Shown here one piece after another: positions 17,115 through 26,400 of a DNA stretch of 64,000 nucleotides. Every line of letters begins with the position of its first letter. Position 1 is the first letter of the stretch. The position numbers and the translations under genes are program-made. The stretch comes from Paenibacillus bouchesdurhonensis. Its GTDB lineage: Bacteria > Bacillota > Bacilli > Paenibacillales > Paenibacillaceae. The DNA lies in the NCBI RefSeq assembly GCF_900155685.1, contig NZ_LT732547.1, forward strand, positions 929,043 through 993,042, given 5' to 3'. The notes beneath the pieces were generated by a model. It saw nothing but the letters and a program-made list of their open reading frames with translations, was not told where the DNA came from and searched no databases.

Positions 17115-18833
17115 ATGCTGCGTAAAAAACTGAATCAGATTTCTCTTTATCAAAGGATACAACTTTCTTTCATTATCTTCATTCTGTTGCCGTTCGTAGT
17201 CATTACGTATAATTCCTATACATCTATTCGCGACAACGTAGCGAGAAATGTGAAGGAAGCCAGTATCAATACCGTTGATGTAACAGCAGATCATCTTAAT
17301 AAGACGGTTGAAAGTATTCTGTTTGCTTCGTTGTATTTCTCGGAGCTTAAGGATACGGAGATGCTGGAGAGTTTAAGGATATTAAGTGAAGCGACCCGCT
17401 TCTCTGACTATGAGGAGTTTCGACGCTTTCGAAGATTAAACGAAATGTCGAGCGTATTGATGGCCCAAACGATCGATGCGGATCTTAGGATGTTCATGTT
17501 GAATGCCGGCAATCGGGTCATTATGGGGAATATTGATCTTCCCATGTTCTCGGTTTACTCGAACGAGTCTTTTCAAGAGGCCGCCCGCCTCAGCTCAGAT
17601 GAGGCTTCGCACTTGCATTGGTTTCAATGGCAGGAGGATAACAAGCTCTATTATTATGCCGCCAAGAATATTAAGGATCCCGTAACCCAGATCCATTTGG
17701 CGACATTATTCATGGGCATTCCTGAATCCTATTTTAATAAGCTGTTTGATACGTTGGACAACGGTTCAATGATGTTGTTAGATCAAGATGGAAATAGGAT
17801 AGTAAGCAGCTTGAATGCTGACTATGATCCGAAGAAATGGATTCGAACCGAGAAAGTGATCAACAATCTTGGATGGAAGCTAGTATATGTAACCCCGGTT
17901 TCTCAAGAAGAGACGCTGGTGTCACGGGAGTTTCTGTTTTCTTTTTTGACTATCAGTGCATTTTTTGTCGTATTCCTTATTTTTTCTGTTTATCTCGCAC
18001 GCAGAATTACAACGCCCATTTATCATTTGCGCAACACAGCAAAACGTTATGTAGGCGGTGACCGCAGTGTCAGGATGCAGGTGCAGGGCAAAGATGAGAT
18101 GGCGCTTCTTGGGAATGTATTCAATCGTATGCTGGACGATATTAACCGGTTAATTGAACAGGTTGAGGTAGAGCAAGAGGAAAAAAGGGAGATGGAGATG
18201 CAGGCCTTATTTTCCCAAATTCGTCCGCATTTTTTGTTGAACACACTGAACTCAATAAAAGTAGAGCTCGTGATGGCGGGCGACATGGCACACAGCCAGA
18301 TCATCGCTTCTCTAATCTCATTGCTTCGGGCTTATATCCGTCCTAATGAAATGGCGACACTTGAAGAAGAATGCAGACTTTTGGAGAATTACTTGAAAAT
18401 TATGCATGTCCGAAATAAGATGGACTTTCATTTCAATTGTTGCTTGGAGGAAGAGACGAAAGATTTTCAAATTCCCCGCTTGCTGCTTCAGCCGATTATT
18501 GAGAATGCAGTTATCCATGGGTTTGCCTTGCATCCAGAGCATGCGACAATTCAATTGAATGCCACCTGGACGAGGCAGTTGCTAACCATCGAAATCGCTG
18601 ATAACGGCAGGGGAATGGCGGAGGACAAGCTGCAAGCTTTAAGCGTAAAATTGAATTCACAACAGGAAGATGACCATTCCTCGAGTCACGGTGTCGGCCT
18701 GATCAATGTTTCCCGAAGGCTGAAGCTGGCCTACGGGGAAGGAGCAGCATTGAAGGTGCGATCGAATGAAGACGGCGGACTGACATTCCTGCTTGAGATT
18801 CCTTATCATCAAACCTCCATAGGTCATTCATAA
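17115..18833 (+). CDS. Sensor histidine kinase (YesM-like)
   Basis: Membrane sensor of the first two-component pair. The 572 residues comprise a membrane helix at about 17-37, a large extracellular double-CACHE-like sensor part, a second helix at about 278-300, a HAMP domain, and a His_kinase/HATPase_c unit. The phosphoacceptor is His372 in QIRPHFLLNTLNSIK. The ATP-binding N box is IIENAVIHGF, and the G boxes are IADNGRGM and GVGLINVSRRL. Such kinases usually sense carbohydrates outside, often with help from a binding protein. The response regulator lies 29 bp downstream. Confidence 0.93.
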   Translation: MLRKKLNQISLYQRIQLSFIIFILLPFVVITYNSYTSIRDNVARNVKEASINTVDVTADHLNKTVESILFASLYFSELKDTEMLESLRILSEATRFSDYEEFRRFRRLNEMSSVLMAQTIDADLRMFMLNAGNRVIMGNIDLPMFSVYSNESFQEAARLSSDEASHLHWFQWQEDNKLYYYAAKNIKDPVTQIHLATLFMGIPESYFNKLFDTLDNGSMMLLDQDGNRIVSSLNADYDPKKWIRTEKVINNLGWKLVYVTPVSQEETLVSREFLFSFLTISAFFVVFLIFSVYLARRITTPIYHLRNTAKRYVGGDRSVRMQVQGKDEMALLGNVFNRMLDDINRLIEQVEVEQEEKREMEMQALFSQIRPHFLLNTLNSIKVELVMAGDMAHSQIIASLISLLRAYIRPNEMATLEEECRLLENYLKIMHVRNKMDFHFNCCLEEETKDFQIPRLLLQPIIENAVIHGFALHPEHATIQLNATWTRQLLTIEIADNGRGMAEDKLQALSVKLNSQQEDDHSSSHGVGLINVSRRLKLAYGEGAALKVRSNEDGGLTFLLEIPYHQTSIGHS

Positions 18834-18862
18834 CGGCGTGAAGCCGAAAAGGGGGGGCAGCT

Positions 18863-20473
18863 ATGTATAAAGTGCTTATTATTGACGATGATGTGCCGAT
18901 GCTGCAGTATTTGGAAAAAATGATGGACTGGCCTGCGTTGCAAATAGAAATTGTCGGCAAATGCTTTTCCAGTGAAATTGCGATCGAGGTCTTTCGAGAT
19001 ACACAACCGGACATAGTTATTACGGATATTGGATTGCCGATCATAGATGGCATTCAATTAGCCTGGACTTTTCGCGAGTTGGATCCGGATGTCCGTATTA
19101 TTTTTCTGACGTGCTACGAGGAGATATATTATTTAAAACAAGCCTTCCAATTGGATGCGGATGATTACCTGATCAAAGACGAGCTAACGAGTCAAAAACT
19201 AATTGACAGTGTGGAGAAAGCACTTAAGTGGATCAAAGCAAGGGATAAGTCTCAGGAGCGCCTGGCCCTTAAACAGGACATTCAGCGCAATAAGGTGGTC
19301 TTAAAGGAGCAGTTTCTTGACGCAGTCTTCAAAGGAAACAGCGATAAAAACATAAGAAAATTCGGGGAACGATTGAATGTTGGACTGGCGAAGCCAGGTT
19401 TTCGGCTGGCTCTGCTCTATCTGGACACAAGCTCGATGCTGGAGGCTTATGCCATTAAGGATCATACTTTACTGCAGTATGCGATATATAACATAGCCGG
19501 GGAGCTTCGAGCGGATAGCAGCAAGACAATTACTCCTTTTCTTTATCATGATGAAGGTGTTTACCTGCTTTTTAATGTTGACCCCAGTGCAGAGGAGCTG
19601 CATTCGCAGCAGGATGTATTTCTGGATTTCATTGAGGATGTTAGGCAGAGTGTGAAACGTTTTTTAAAAATGAAGGTATGGGTCTATTATTGCCACGAAA
19701 CGGTGGAGTTGAATCGTCTTGGCGCTGCGTACCGGCAAATTTCCCGTTATATCGAACAAGCTTACTATTCCGGCCAAGATTTGGTCCAGGCCACATCCGG
19801 TGTTGATTATTCCAATTCGTTGGATCCTAGCGCGTTTGACAAGGAGTTGGAGTTGGCCCAGCATGCTTTTGACACCGAGAATCCTCAATTGATTGATCTG
19901 ATGCTGAGTAACTTGCGCAAGAAGGCAATGAATCATCGCATGCAGCCCTCTATGGTTAGGGAGATGTTTGAAAACGTAGTTCGCTCCGTTGCCCTGGAAC
20001 GCCATGTCTCGGTGCTGGAGCCCTTCTATTCCTTACTCAAAAGAAGCGCTCGTGCGGAAGAAACGGAGCAGTTGGCTAAGACAGCCTTGAAAAGGCATCT
20101 CCAGCTTACATTAAACGTGAAGCCCGAAAAGGTTAAAAATTCCGAGCTGGCAAAAATCAATCAGTACATTGATGACCATGTTTGCGAAACTGTAACGAGC
20201 GTCAATATAGCCAATTATTTGCATTTGAACCCCAGTTACTTTTCCAGGTACTTTAAGAAACGATACGGAAGGAATTTTACCGATTACGTCCATCTGTACA
20301 AGATGGAACTGGCTAAAAATTTGCTGAATAATCCGAATGAAACGATGGAGAATGCGGCCTATTTGCTAGGGTATTCGGATCGGGCTTATTTCTCAAAAAT
20401 TTTCAAGAAATATGTTGGGATGTCGCCGAGCGACTACAAGCACAAGCTAAGCAAAGAGAAGTTGACAGACTAG
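18863..20473 (+). CDS. AraC-type response regulator (YesN-like)
   Basis: The 536-residue regulator has an N-terminal receiver domain (acidic pocket D8-D10, phosphorylation site Asp55 in VITDIGLPIIDG, Lys in LIKDE), a long middle part of unassigned function and a C-terminal AraC double helix-turn-helix (VTSVNIANYLHLNPSYFSRY; ENAAYLLGYSDRAYFSKIFK). It probably activates the permease operon and the binding-protein gene through TTACAC-type sites. The purine-rich GGGGGGCAG precedes the ATG. Confidence 0.93.
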   Translation: MYKVLIIDDDVPMLQYLEKMMDWPALQIEIVGKCFSSEIAIEVFRDTQPDIVITDIGLPIIDGIQLAWTFRELDPDVRIIFLTCYEEIYYLKQAFQLDADDYLIKDELTSQKLIDSVEKALKWIKARDKSQERLALKQDIQRNKVVLKEQFLDAVFKGNSDKNIRKFGERLNVGLAKPGFRLALLYLDTSSMLEAYAIKDHTLLQYAIYNIAGELRADSSKTITPFLYHDEGVYLLFNVDPSAEELHSQQDVFLDFIEDVRQSVKRFLKMKVWVYYCHETVELNRLGAAYRQISRYIEQAYYSGQDLVQATSGVDYSNSLDPSAFDKELELAQHAFDTENPQLIDLMLSNLRKKAMNHRMQPSMVREMFENVVRSVALERHVSVLEPFYSLLKRSARAEETEQLAKTALKRHLQLTLNVKPEKVKNSELAKINQYIDDHVCETVTSVNIANYLHLNPSYFSRYFKKRYGRNFTDYVHLYKMELAKNLLNNPNETMENAAYLLGYSDRAYFSKIFKKYVGMSPSDYKHKLSKEKLTD

Positions 20474-20485
20474 GAGGAAATTGAA

Positions 20486-21841
20486 ATGAACAACCAACAG
20501 CAGAAGGAATTTTTACACTTGCCGGAACGGCAAATCCCCGTCAGCAAGGAAGTTGATGTGCTCGTCTGCGGGGGCGGGCCTGCCGGAGTAGGAGCGGCAC
20601 TTGCTGCTGCAAGGAACGGTGCATCTGTTCTATTGATTGAGCAGCGTGGATATTTGGGGGGCATGGCCACGGTAGCGAATGTTCCGGCATTCTGTCCATA
20701 TACGGATCACGTTAAACCAGTCATCCGGGGGATTGGTCTGGAAATCCTGGAGGATATGAAAGCCAGAATGGAGGCGGGTTTTCAGGAGGAATGGAAGGGT
20801 GAGCTGGACTGGGTACCGATTCATGCAGAAATCTTGAAGCTGCTGCTGGATGAGAAGATGCAAGAGGCTAAAGTGTCGATATTATATCATACTTTCATTG
20901 GAGATGTGCTTGAGGAGAATGGTGTTGTAAACGCGGTGATCATTCACAATAAAACGGGTACACAAGCTGTGAAGGCGAAGATTTACATTGATGCGACAAG
21001 CGACGCCGACCTGGTGTATCATGCCGGTGGGCAGCTTGTCCAAGGTGGCGATGAAGGGGAAATGCAGCCGGGGACGATGTGTTTTATGCTTCACAATTTG
21101 GATCGCAATCGCTTCTTAGCCCGTGTCGATGAATATGGCGTCGATCTAAAGCATGCCATCAACAAGGCCAAGAGTGAAGGCAAGCTGAATGTCGTCCGGG
21201 ATTGGGCAGGGATATCCTGGCTGAACGATCAGACCGCCGGCTTTAATTTTGGACATATTTTTGGCATCGATGGATCCAAGGCGGAAGATCTGACGCATGG
21301 CGCAATAGCTGGCCGTGCGCTTGTCCATCATATTACGGATTGGCTTCGCGAGAATATTGCCGGTTTTGAGCATGCGTTCTTATCCTTGACAGGCGAGCAA
21401 ATCGGAATTCGCGAGACAAGAAGAATTGTCGGGGATTATATTCTCACCTCCGATGATTTTCAAAGCTGTCGTTCCTTCGCTGACGATATCGCGCGCAACG
21501 CCTATTATATTGATCTGCACATGGCCAATGCACAAAGCGGCATGACCATGGTTCATCTGCCGCCGGGGCAATCTCACGGAATTCCTTATAGATCGCTGCT
21601 TCCAGTGGGAATTGAGAATGTAATTACCGCGGGTAAATGTATCTCTACAGATAGAGCAACCCAAGGGGCGACTCGGGTGATGCCGAATTGCTTTGCTATG
21701 GGAGAAGCTGCCGGAACAGCAGGGGCGATACTTAGCTCGAAGGGCTTGAATCGTACGCGGAGTATCGACATCAAGGAACTGCAGCAACAGCTTGTAAGGC
21801 AAGGGGCCTGGCTTGGCGAAGACATCAACGGTGCCCAATAA
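20486..21841 (+). CDS. FAD-dependent oxidoreductase (FAD_oxidored, PF12831-like)
   Basis: The 451-residue cytoplasmic flavoprotein begins with a Rossmann dinucleotide motif (VLVCGGGPAGVGAALAAARN; acidic end of strand 2 in LIEQRGYLGGMAT). It carries the family's RETRRIVGDY block, and a C-terminal FAD-contacting region VITAGKCISTDRATQGATRV ending in AMGEAAGTAGA. Enzymes of this family occur in carbohydrate clusters of Bacillota and Bacteroidota, but few have known reactions; oxidation of a sugar or polyol is an inference. It is the last gene of the permease-kinase-regulator operon, 12 bp after the regulator, and ends at a hairpin terminator. Confidence 0.88.
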   Translation: MNNQQQKEFLHLPERQIPVSKEVDVLVCGGGPAGVGAALAAARNGASVLLIEQRGYLGGMATVANVPAFCPYTDHVKPVIRGIGLEILEDMKARMEAGFQEEWKGELDWVPIHAEILKLLLDEKMQEAKVSILYHTFIGDVLEENGVVNAVIIHNKTGTQAVKAKIYIDATSDADLVYHAGGQLVQGGDEGEMQPGTMCFMLHNLDRNRFLARVDEYGVDLKHAINKAKSEGKLNVVRDWAGISWLNDQTAGFNFGHIFGIDGSKAEDLTHGAIAGRALVHHITDWLRENIAGFEHAFLSLTGEQIGIRETRRIVGDYILTSDDFQSCRSFADDIARNAYYIDLHMANAQSGMTMVHLPPGQSHGIPYRSLLPVGIENVITAGKCISTDRATQGATRVMPNCFAMGEAAGTAGAILSSKGLNRTRSIDIKELQQQLVRQGAWLGEDINGAQ

Positions 21842-21850
21842 TTCTAGAAA

Positions 21851-21890
21851 GAAGTTGAAGGCAATGGGTGAACATGCCTTCAGCTTCTTC
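21851..21890 (+). terminator. Terminator after the oxidoreductase gene
   Basis: GAAGTTGAAGGCA (21851-21863) and TGCCTTCAGCTTC (21875-21887) form a 13-bp stem with one G-U pair and an 11-nt loop. The T tract after it is short (TTCTGT), so termination may be partial. Confidence 0.65.
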
Positions 21891-21912
21891 TGTGAGGGAC
21901 GGAGCCGAGGTC

Positions 21913-21975
21913 AAAAATTTACACACCAGAAACACGAGTAGTTACACGGGCTTGTGAAAAGAAGTCATTTATAAT
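21913..21975 (+). promoter_or_regulatory. Binding-protein promoter with paired TTACAC sites
   Basis: TATAAT at 21970-21975 is the -10 box with no clear -35. TTACAC occurs at 21919-21924 and again, as TTACACGG, at 21942-21949, 23 nt apart. The first lies 51 nt from the start of the -10 box, matching the permease operon. The second lies next to the -35 position, the usual place for an AraC-type activator. Confidence 0.5.
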
Positions 21976-22014
21976 GAACATGAAATTAACTCAAATACGT
22001 GGAGGTAAACAATT

Positions 22015-23370
22015 ATGAAAAAGGGTTTGTCATTCCTTATTGTACTGTGTCTGATCTTCACCATGATCGGATGTTCGAGCAGCAACCCGGGGTCAGCGGA
22101 CAGCAATGCTGCGAATAACCAAGCCGCCAATAAGGGGAATGAGGGGGCCGCGGAATCGAATGAGCCCGTAACAATCAAATTCTATACCTATAAGACGAAA
22201 AGGGATGAAGAGCCTTACGTCATTGCTGTAAACGCCTTCAACGAAGCTCATCCGAATATTCAAGTGGAATATGTCGATCTTGTGCAAAACAATGACACGG
22301 TTGAGTTCCTGAATAAACTGGATGTATTGATGGCCGGCGGCGAATCCGTCGACGTGTTCCACACCGGCAATTTTGAGCAATTAATTGAAAGGGCTGCCCG
22401 GGGCGTAGTTGCTCCGCTCGATGAGTTCTATGCCAATGAGAATGTAGATCCGCAGGAAGAATATGTGCTTAACCCGACCTATGACGGCAAAACATACGGA
22501 ATTATCGCCAATTCCTCCCAATGGATGGTTGTATTTAATAAGGATCATCTGGAAGAAGCGGGATTGCCCATTCCAGAGATGGGCTGGACATGGGATGATT
22601 ACCGGGAATACGCCAAGAAGCTGACAACGCCGGAACACTACGGAACATATTTTCACACTTGGGGGGAATACCCGAATATTATCGCCTATACTGAATTGCC
22701 TCATCCGCAATTGAAAGAAGATCTGACATTGAACTTTGATGACCCTTCATTTAAATACTTCTTCGAGCTTCGCAGAGCCATGGAAGAGGAGGATAAGAGC
22801 GTAGAGCCTTATGCGGATGTGCTGGCATCAGACTATCATGTCCTGCAGCAGTTCTTCGCTGGCAAAGCTAGCATGCTAGCCACCGCTTCCTTCGTAGTGA
22901 ATGCCGGTACCTTGCTGGATCGCTTCCCACATGATTTCCAAATGGTTTATGCACCTGTTCCACGCTCTTCAGAAGACGCTGATATGGGATTAACGAACGT
23001 ATCGGGCAGCTTCCTTGGAGTTGGTGAGAAGTCTAAGCATAAAGAAGCTGCATACACCTTTGCAAGATGGCTGACGACCGAAGGTGCACAATATCTGCAA
23101 GATATTCCGGGCTGGAAGAAGGTTGACGGCAACGCTCTTCTCGAACAATTTTATGGGGACAAACAGGATCTAATTGATCTTAAATCCTTGTCCAGTACGC
23201 TATTCGACCCAAGAGTAAAAATGAACTCAGCAGGCATTGCTGTTCCTTATGGCAGTGAGTTAAAGACAATTGTAGAGAATGGATTCAGCCAATACATGTT
23301 GAACAATATCACGTTTGAAGAAGCACAGAAGTTCATGATGACGGAAGGGGAAAGGCTGATAGAAAAATAA
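22015..23370 (+). CDS. Sugar-binding lipoprotein of the ABC importer
   Basis: Extracellular solute-binding protein, family 1. The signal peptide ends in a lipobox (TMIGCSSS), so the mature N-terminal Cys is lipid-anchored. The next about 30 residues are an Asn/Ala/Gly-rich linker. The binding domain starts at about residue 50 (VTIKFYTYKTKRDEEPYVIA), and the large lobe contains KHKEAAYTFARWL near the C-terminus. 451 residues, normal length. GGAGG lies 9 nt before the ATG. It is separated from its permeases by the two-component and oxidoreductase genes, but shares the candidate regulator motif. Ligand unknown. Confidence 0.92.
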   Translation: MKKGLSFLIVLCLIFTMIGCSSSNPGSADSNAANNQAANKGNEGAAESNEPVTIKFYTYKTKRDEEPYVIAVNAFNEAHPNIQVEYVDLVQNNDTVEFLNKLDVLMAGGESVDVFHTGNFEQLIERAARGVVAPLDEFYANENVDPQEEYVLNPTYDGKTYGIIANSSQWMVVFNKDHLEEAGLPIPEMGWTWDDYREYAKKLTTPEHYGTYFHTWGEYPNIIAYTELPHPQLKEDLTLNFDDPSFKYFFELRRAMEEEDKSVEPYADVLASDYHVLQQFFAGKASMLATASFVVNAGTLLDRFPHDFQMVYAPVPRSSEDADMGLTNVSGSFLGVGEKSKHKEAAYTFARWLTTEGAQYLQDIPGWKKVDGNALLEQFYGDKQDLIDLKSLSSTLFDPRVKMNSAGIAVPYGSELKTIVENGFSQYMLNNITFEEAQKFMMTEGERLIEK

Positions 23371-23423
23371 CGATCATCGTATTAGCAAAAGGATTGGAGA
23401 CTAAGAGAAGGGAGTAGGTTGTT

Positions 23424-26400
23424 TTGCTGCTGTTTAATTGCAAAATGAAGGTTATCCAAAAATGGTTTCTGATAGCCGTTATGCTGTGTTCAAGCTTTAT
23501 GTCTCAGCTGGCCACCACAAATGCGGCGGGAGCAAATTCAATGAACACAGGTGAAGGATCATCCTCAGCTCTAGTAGCTGGGGATAACCCTACATCCTCC
23601 GGAGATGCCTACGTTCGCTACGAAGAGGGCGATTTCGGGAAAGTATGGACGTTCGGCACCAGTCAGATCGAGAAGGTGGTCAGACTCCAGGATGGGAAGT
23701 TCCAAATGACAAGCCTTGTCAATAAGCTGGCAGGGGGCCAGACCGGGAAGGAGTATTTGAGTCCTGGCGATGCAGCTGATGAATTCGCTATTAAAACCGT
23801 TAACGAAGGCAATACGAACGGTTCTGTAGTCAGCGGCAGCAGCGAGAACTGGAACTTGGAGAATTACTCGACATTTCTAGGCTCGCAGCAGGAGCTGATT
23901 CTCAGCGTGTCGCTGACGAGTCCGACGATGCGGGTAACGCGAAACTATCAGATCCTTCCGGATACCGGGGTGATCGAGGAGTGGACGTTATTTACCAACC
24001 TGGGAGACAATGAAGCGACCTATGCTGAACCGAGATTTATACTTAGCAGGGTCATGTCCGACGCGGCGGCAGACAATGTCATCGTATACCATATGGTTGG
24101 CGATAAAGTAAGCAGTATTCCTAAGCATACGCTGGTACAAGAGCAGGTCAATATGAACGGCTTAAAAACTATCGAAGGCTCGGGCGCCGATGTGAGCCAC
24201 CCTTTCGTGGCGCTTCAATATAAGGATACGCAAGACGGAGTATTCTTTACTTGGGATTATACTGGGAAATGGCAGGCCAAGGTTGGCAATAGCTCCGGGG
24301 TGACCTTCATTCAGGCAGCGGCTTACAATCGTTTGGATGAGGAAAATTGGACCTTTTCTCTAAAGCAGAATGAGACCGTTTCCATGCCAATGTCTAGAGT
24401 AGGCGTGTTCGTTGGGGATACGGATGATATGGGGAACGCCATAACGGACTACCAATATAAATACAAATGGAATCATACGAACGATGACTTCATGAATCTC
24501 ATTCGCTTCGGAGGATATGGCTCTGATCCGGAGTTTATCTTTCAGAAGGTGAACAGCAACCGATATATCGGCGGAGACATGGTATGGATCGACGATGGCT
24601 GGCAGACCAACCTTGGCGATTGGGAATGGAAAGAGGGCATGCCGATTGAGAAGTATCAGGAATATATCGCCAGAAACAATCAAGTTCTGGGGCTTTGGAT
24701 GCCGCCATGGGGCGCGGAGCAGCATTCGCAGCTTATGACCGAGCATCCGGACTGGTACATCGAATATAAGACGGGAATGGACGCTAGGAAGACAGGGCTT
24801 GATACATCCAATCCCGAGGTTGTGGACTATATCCGCAGCAAGGTGAATGAGGTACAGTCCGCCCTTGGCGGATTTATGCTTAAAACAGATTTCAACCAGT
24901 ATAAGGACGGATTTTTGCGGGCTCAAGGCGTAATGAAGATCATGGAAAATTTCAAGCTGGATCATCCGGATCAAGGCCTGCATATTTGCAGTGACGGCTC
25001 GGGTGTACTTAATCCAGGCAGCGCAGCACTAAGCGAGCTTATTCTGCTTCAGGACGGTACACCGGATTACAGTGACGGTTACTATGCGTCAATGCTGTAC
25101 CCGATCGACAAGATTATGACGAGCAGAGGCAGGGGAGACATTGGTTCGTACAGCAAGTCGAACCGGGCCATGCTGAGCTATGCCATGACAGTCGCTGGCA
25201 AAACCAATGGTACGATGGAGGAATTGGAGCCGGTCCGAAAGGATATGGATCTGTACCGCTATCTAAAGGGTCAGGGCGTAATGGGCCGGTATGTGAAGGT
25301 GTACCGCCCGTCTCACACGTCAGAGGCCGACCGCTATTATTTCGTGCAAAAGATGAATAAAGACGGGGATAAGGGCTATATCACCGTGCGTTTCGATCCC
25401 AGCTTTGCAGGGGAGAATGTAACCTTAACTCCGAAAGGTTTGAATCCCTCATCAGTCTATACGATATCCACGCTGGAAGGCGGCATGGCGACTGCAACCA
25501 AGACCGGCGTAGAGTGGATGAGTGAAGGGATTGCCTTAACCCCCCTGCAGCTTGGCGAAGTGATTTTTCTGAACCTTGAGAACAGACCGGGATCCGCCAA
25601 CGATCAGATCGTTCCTTTACCTCCAGTGAATGTGTCTGTAAGCAATGCAAGATATATGGATCGCAGTGGAGTAGAGCTTACTTGGGGCGAAGGCTCGGAC
25701 AATAACTGGATTTCCTATTATGAGGTTTTTAAGAACGGAGAAGCCTATGATAAAGTGTCAAAAGGCACGTACTATTTTGACGCTAATGGTACGCTAAACG
25801 ACCAATACAGCATTCGTACCGTGGATGGTGACGGTAATGTATCTGGTGAAGTAGCGGCTGTGCAGAATGCGCCGTCGATCCAGCCCAATGTGGCTGAGTT
25901 TGACAAAGCGCCTAATCTCCAAGCAGATATAATAACCGAGATTACCTGGAACAACGCTACGAAAGTGAAGGATATCAAGCTGAATGGGGCTAGTATCGGT
26001 TTCGATGCTTATGCTATAGGGCAGACAGAAGGCGGTCAGGCAGCTCTGACGATCAAGAAGGAATTGTTAGCTGTGCAGGATGTGGGAAGCTTGGAGCTGA
26101 TGGTCGAGTTTGACCAGGGCTATAAGCAATTGCTGATTGTACAAATCGTTGACAAATCCGGCGCGACATCGGGAGATGCCTATGTAAGCTTTGAAGATAT
26201 GGGGAATGAGAAAATTTGGACGATGGGCACAGATCAGATTGAGAAGGTCGTGCGGATTCAGAACAGCAAGTTTATCATGACGAGCCTCGTTAATAAGCTG
26301 GCGCCAAACGGCGGCAAGGAATACTCTACGCATCCGGAGACTATTTCTGATGAATTTGCGATTAAGCCCGTTGTTCCTGGCAATACAAGTGCACCCATCG

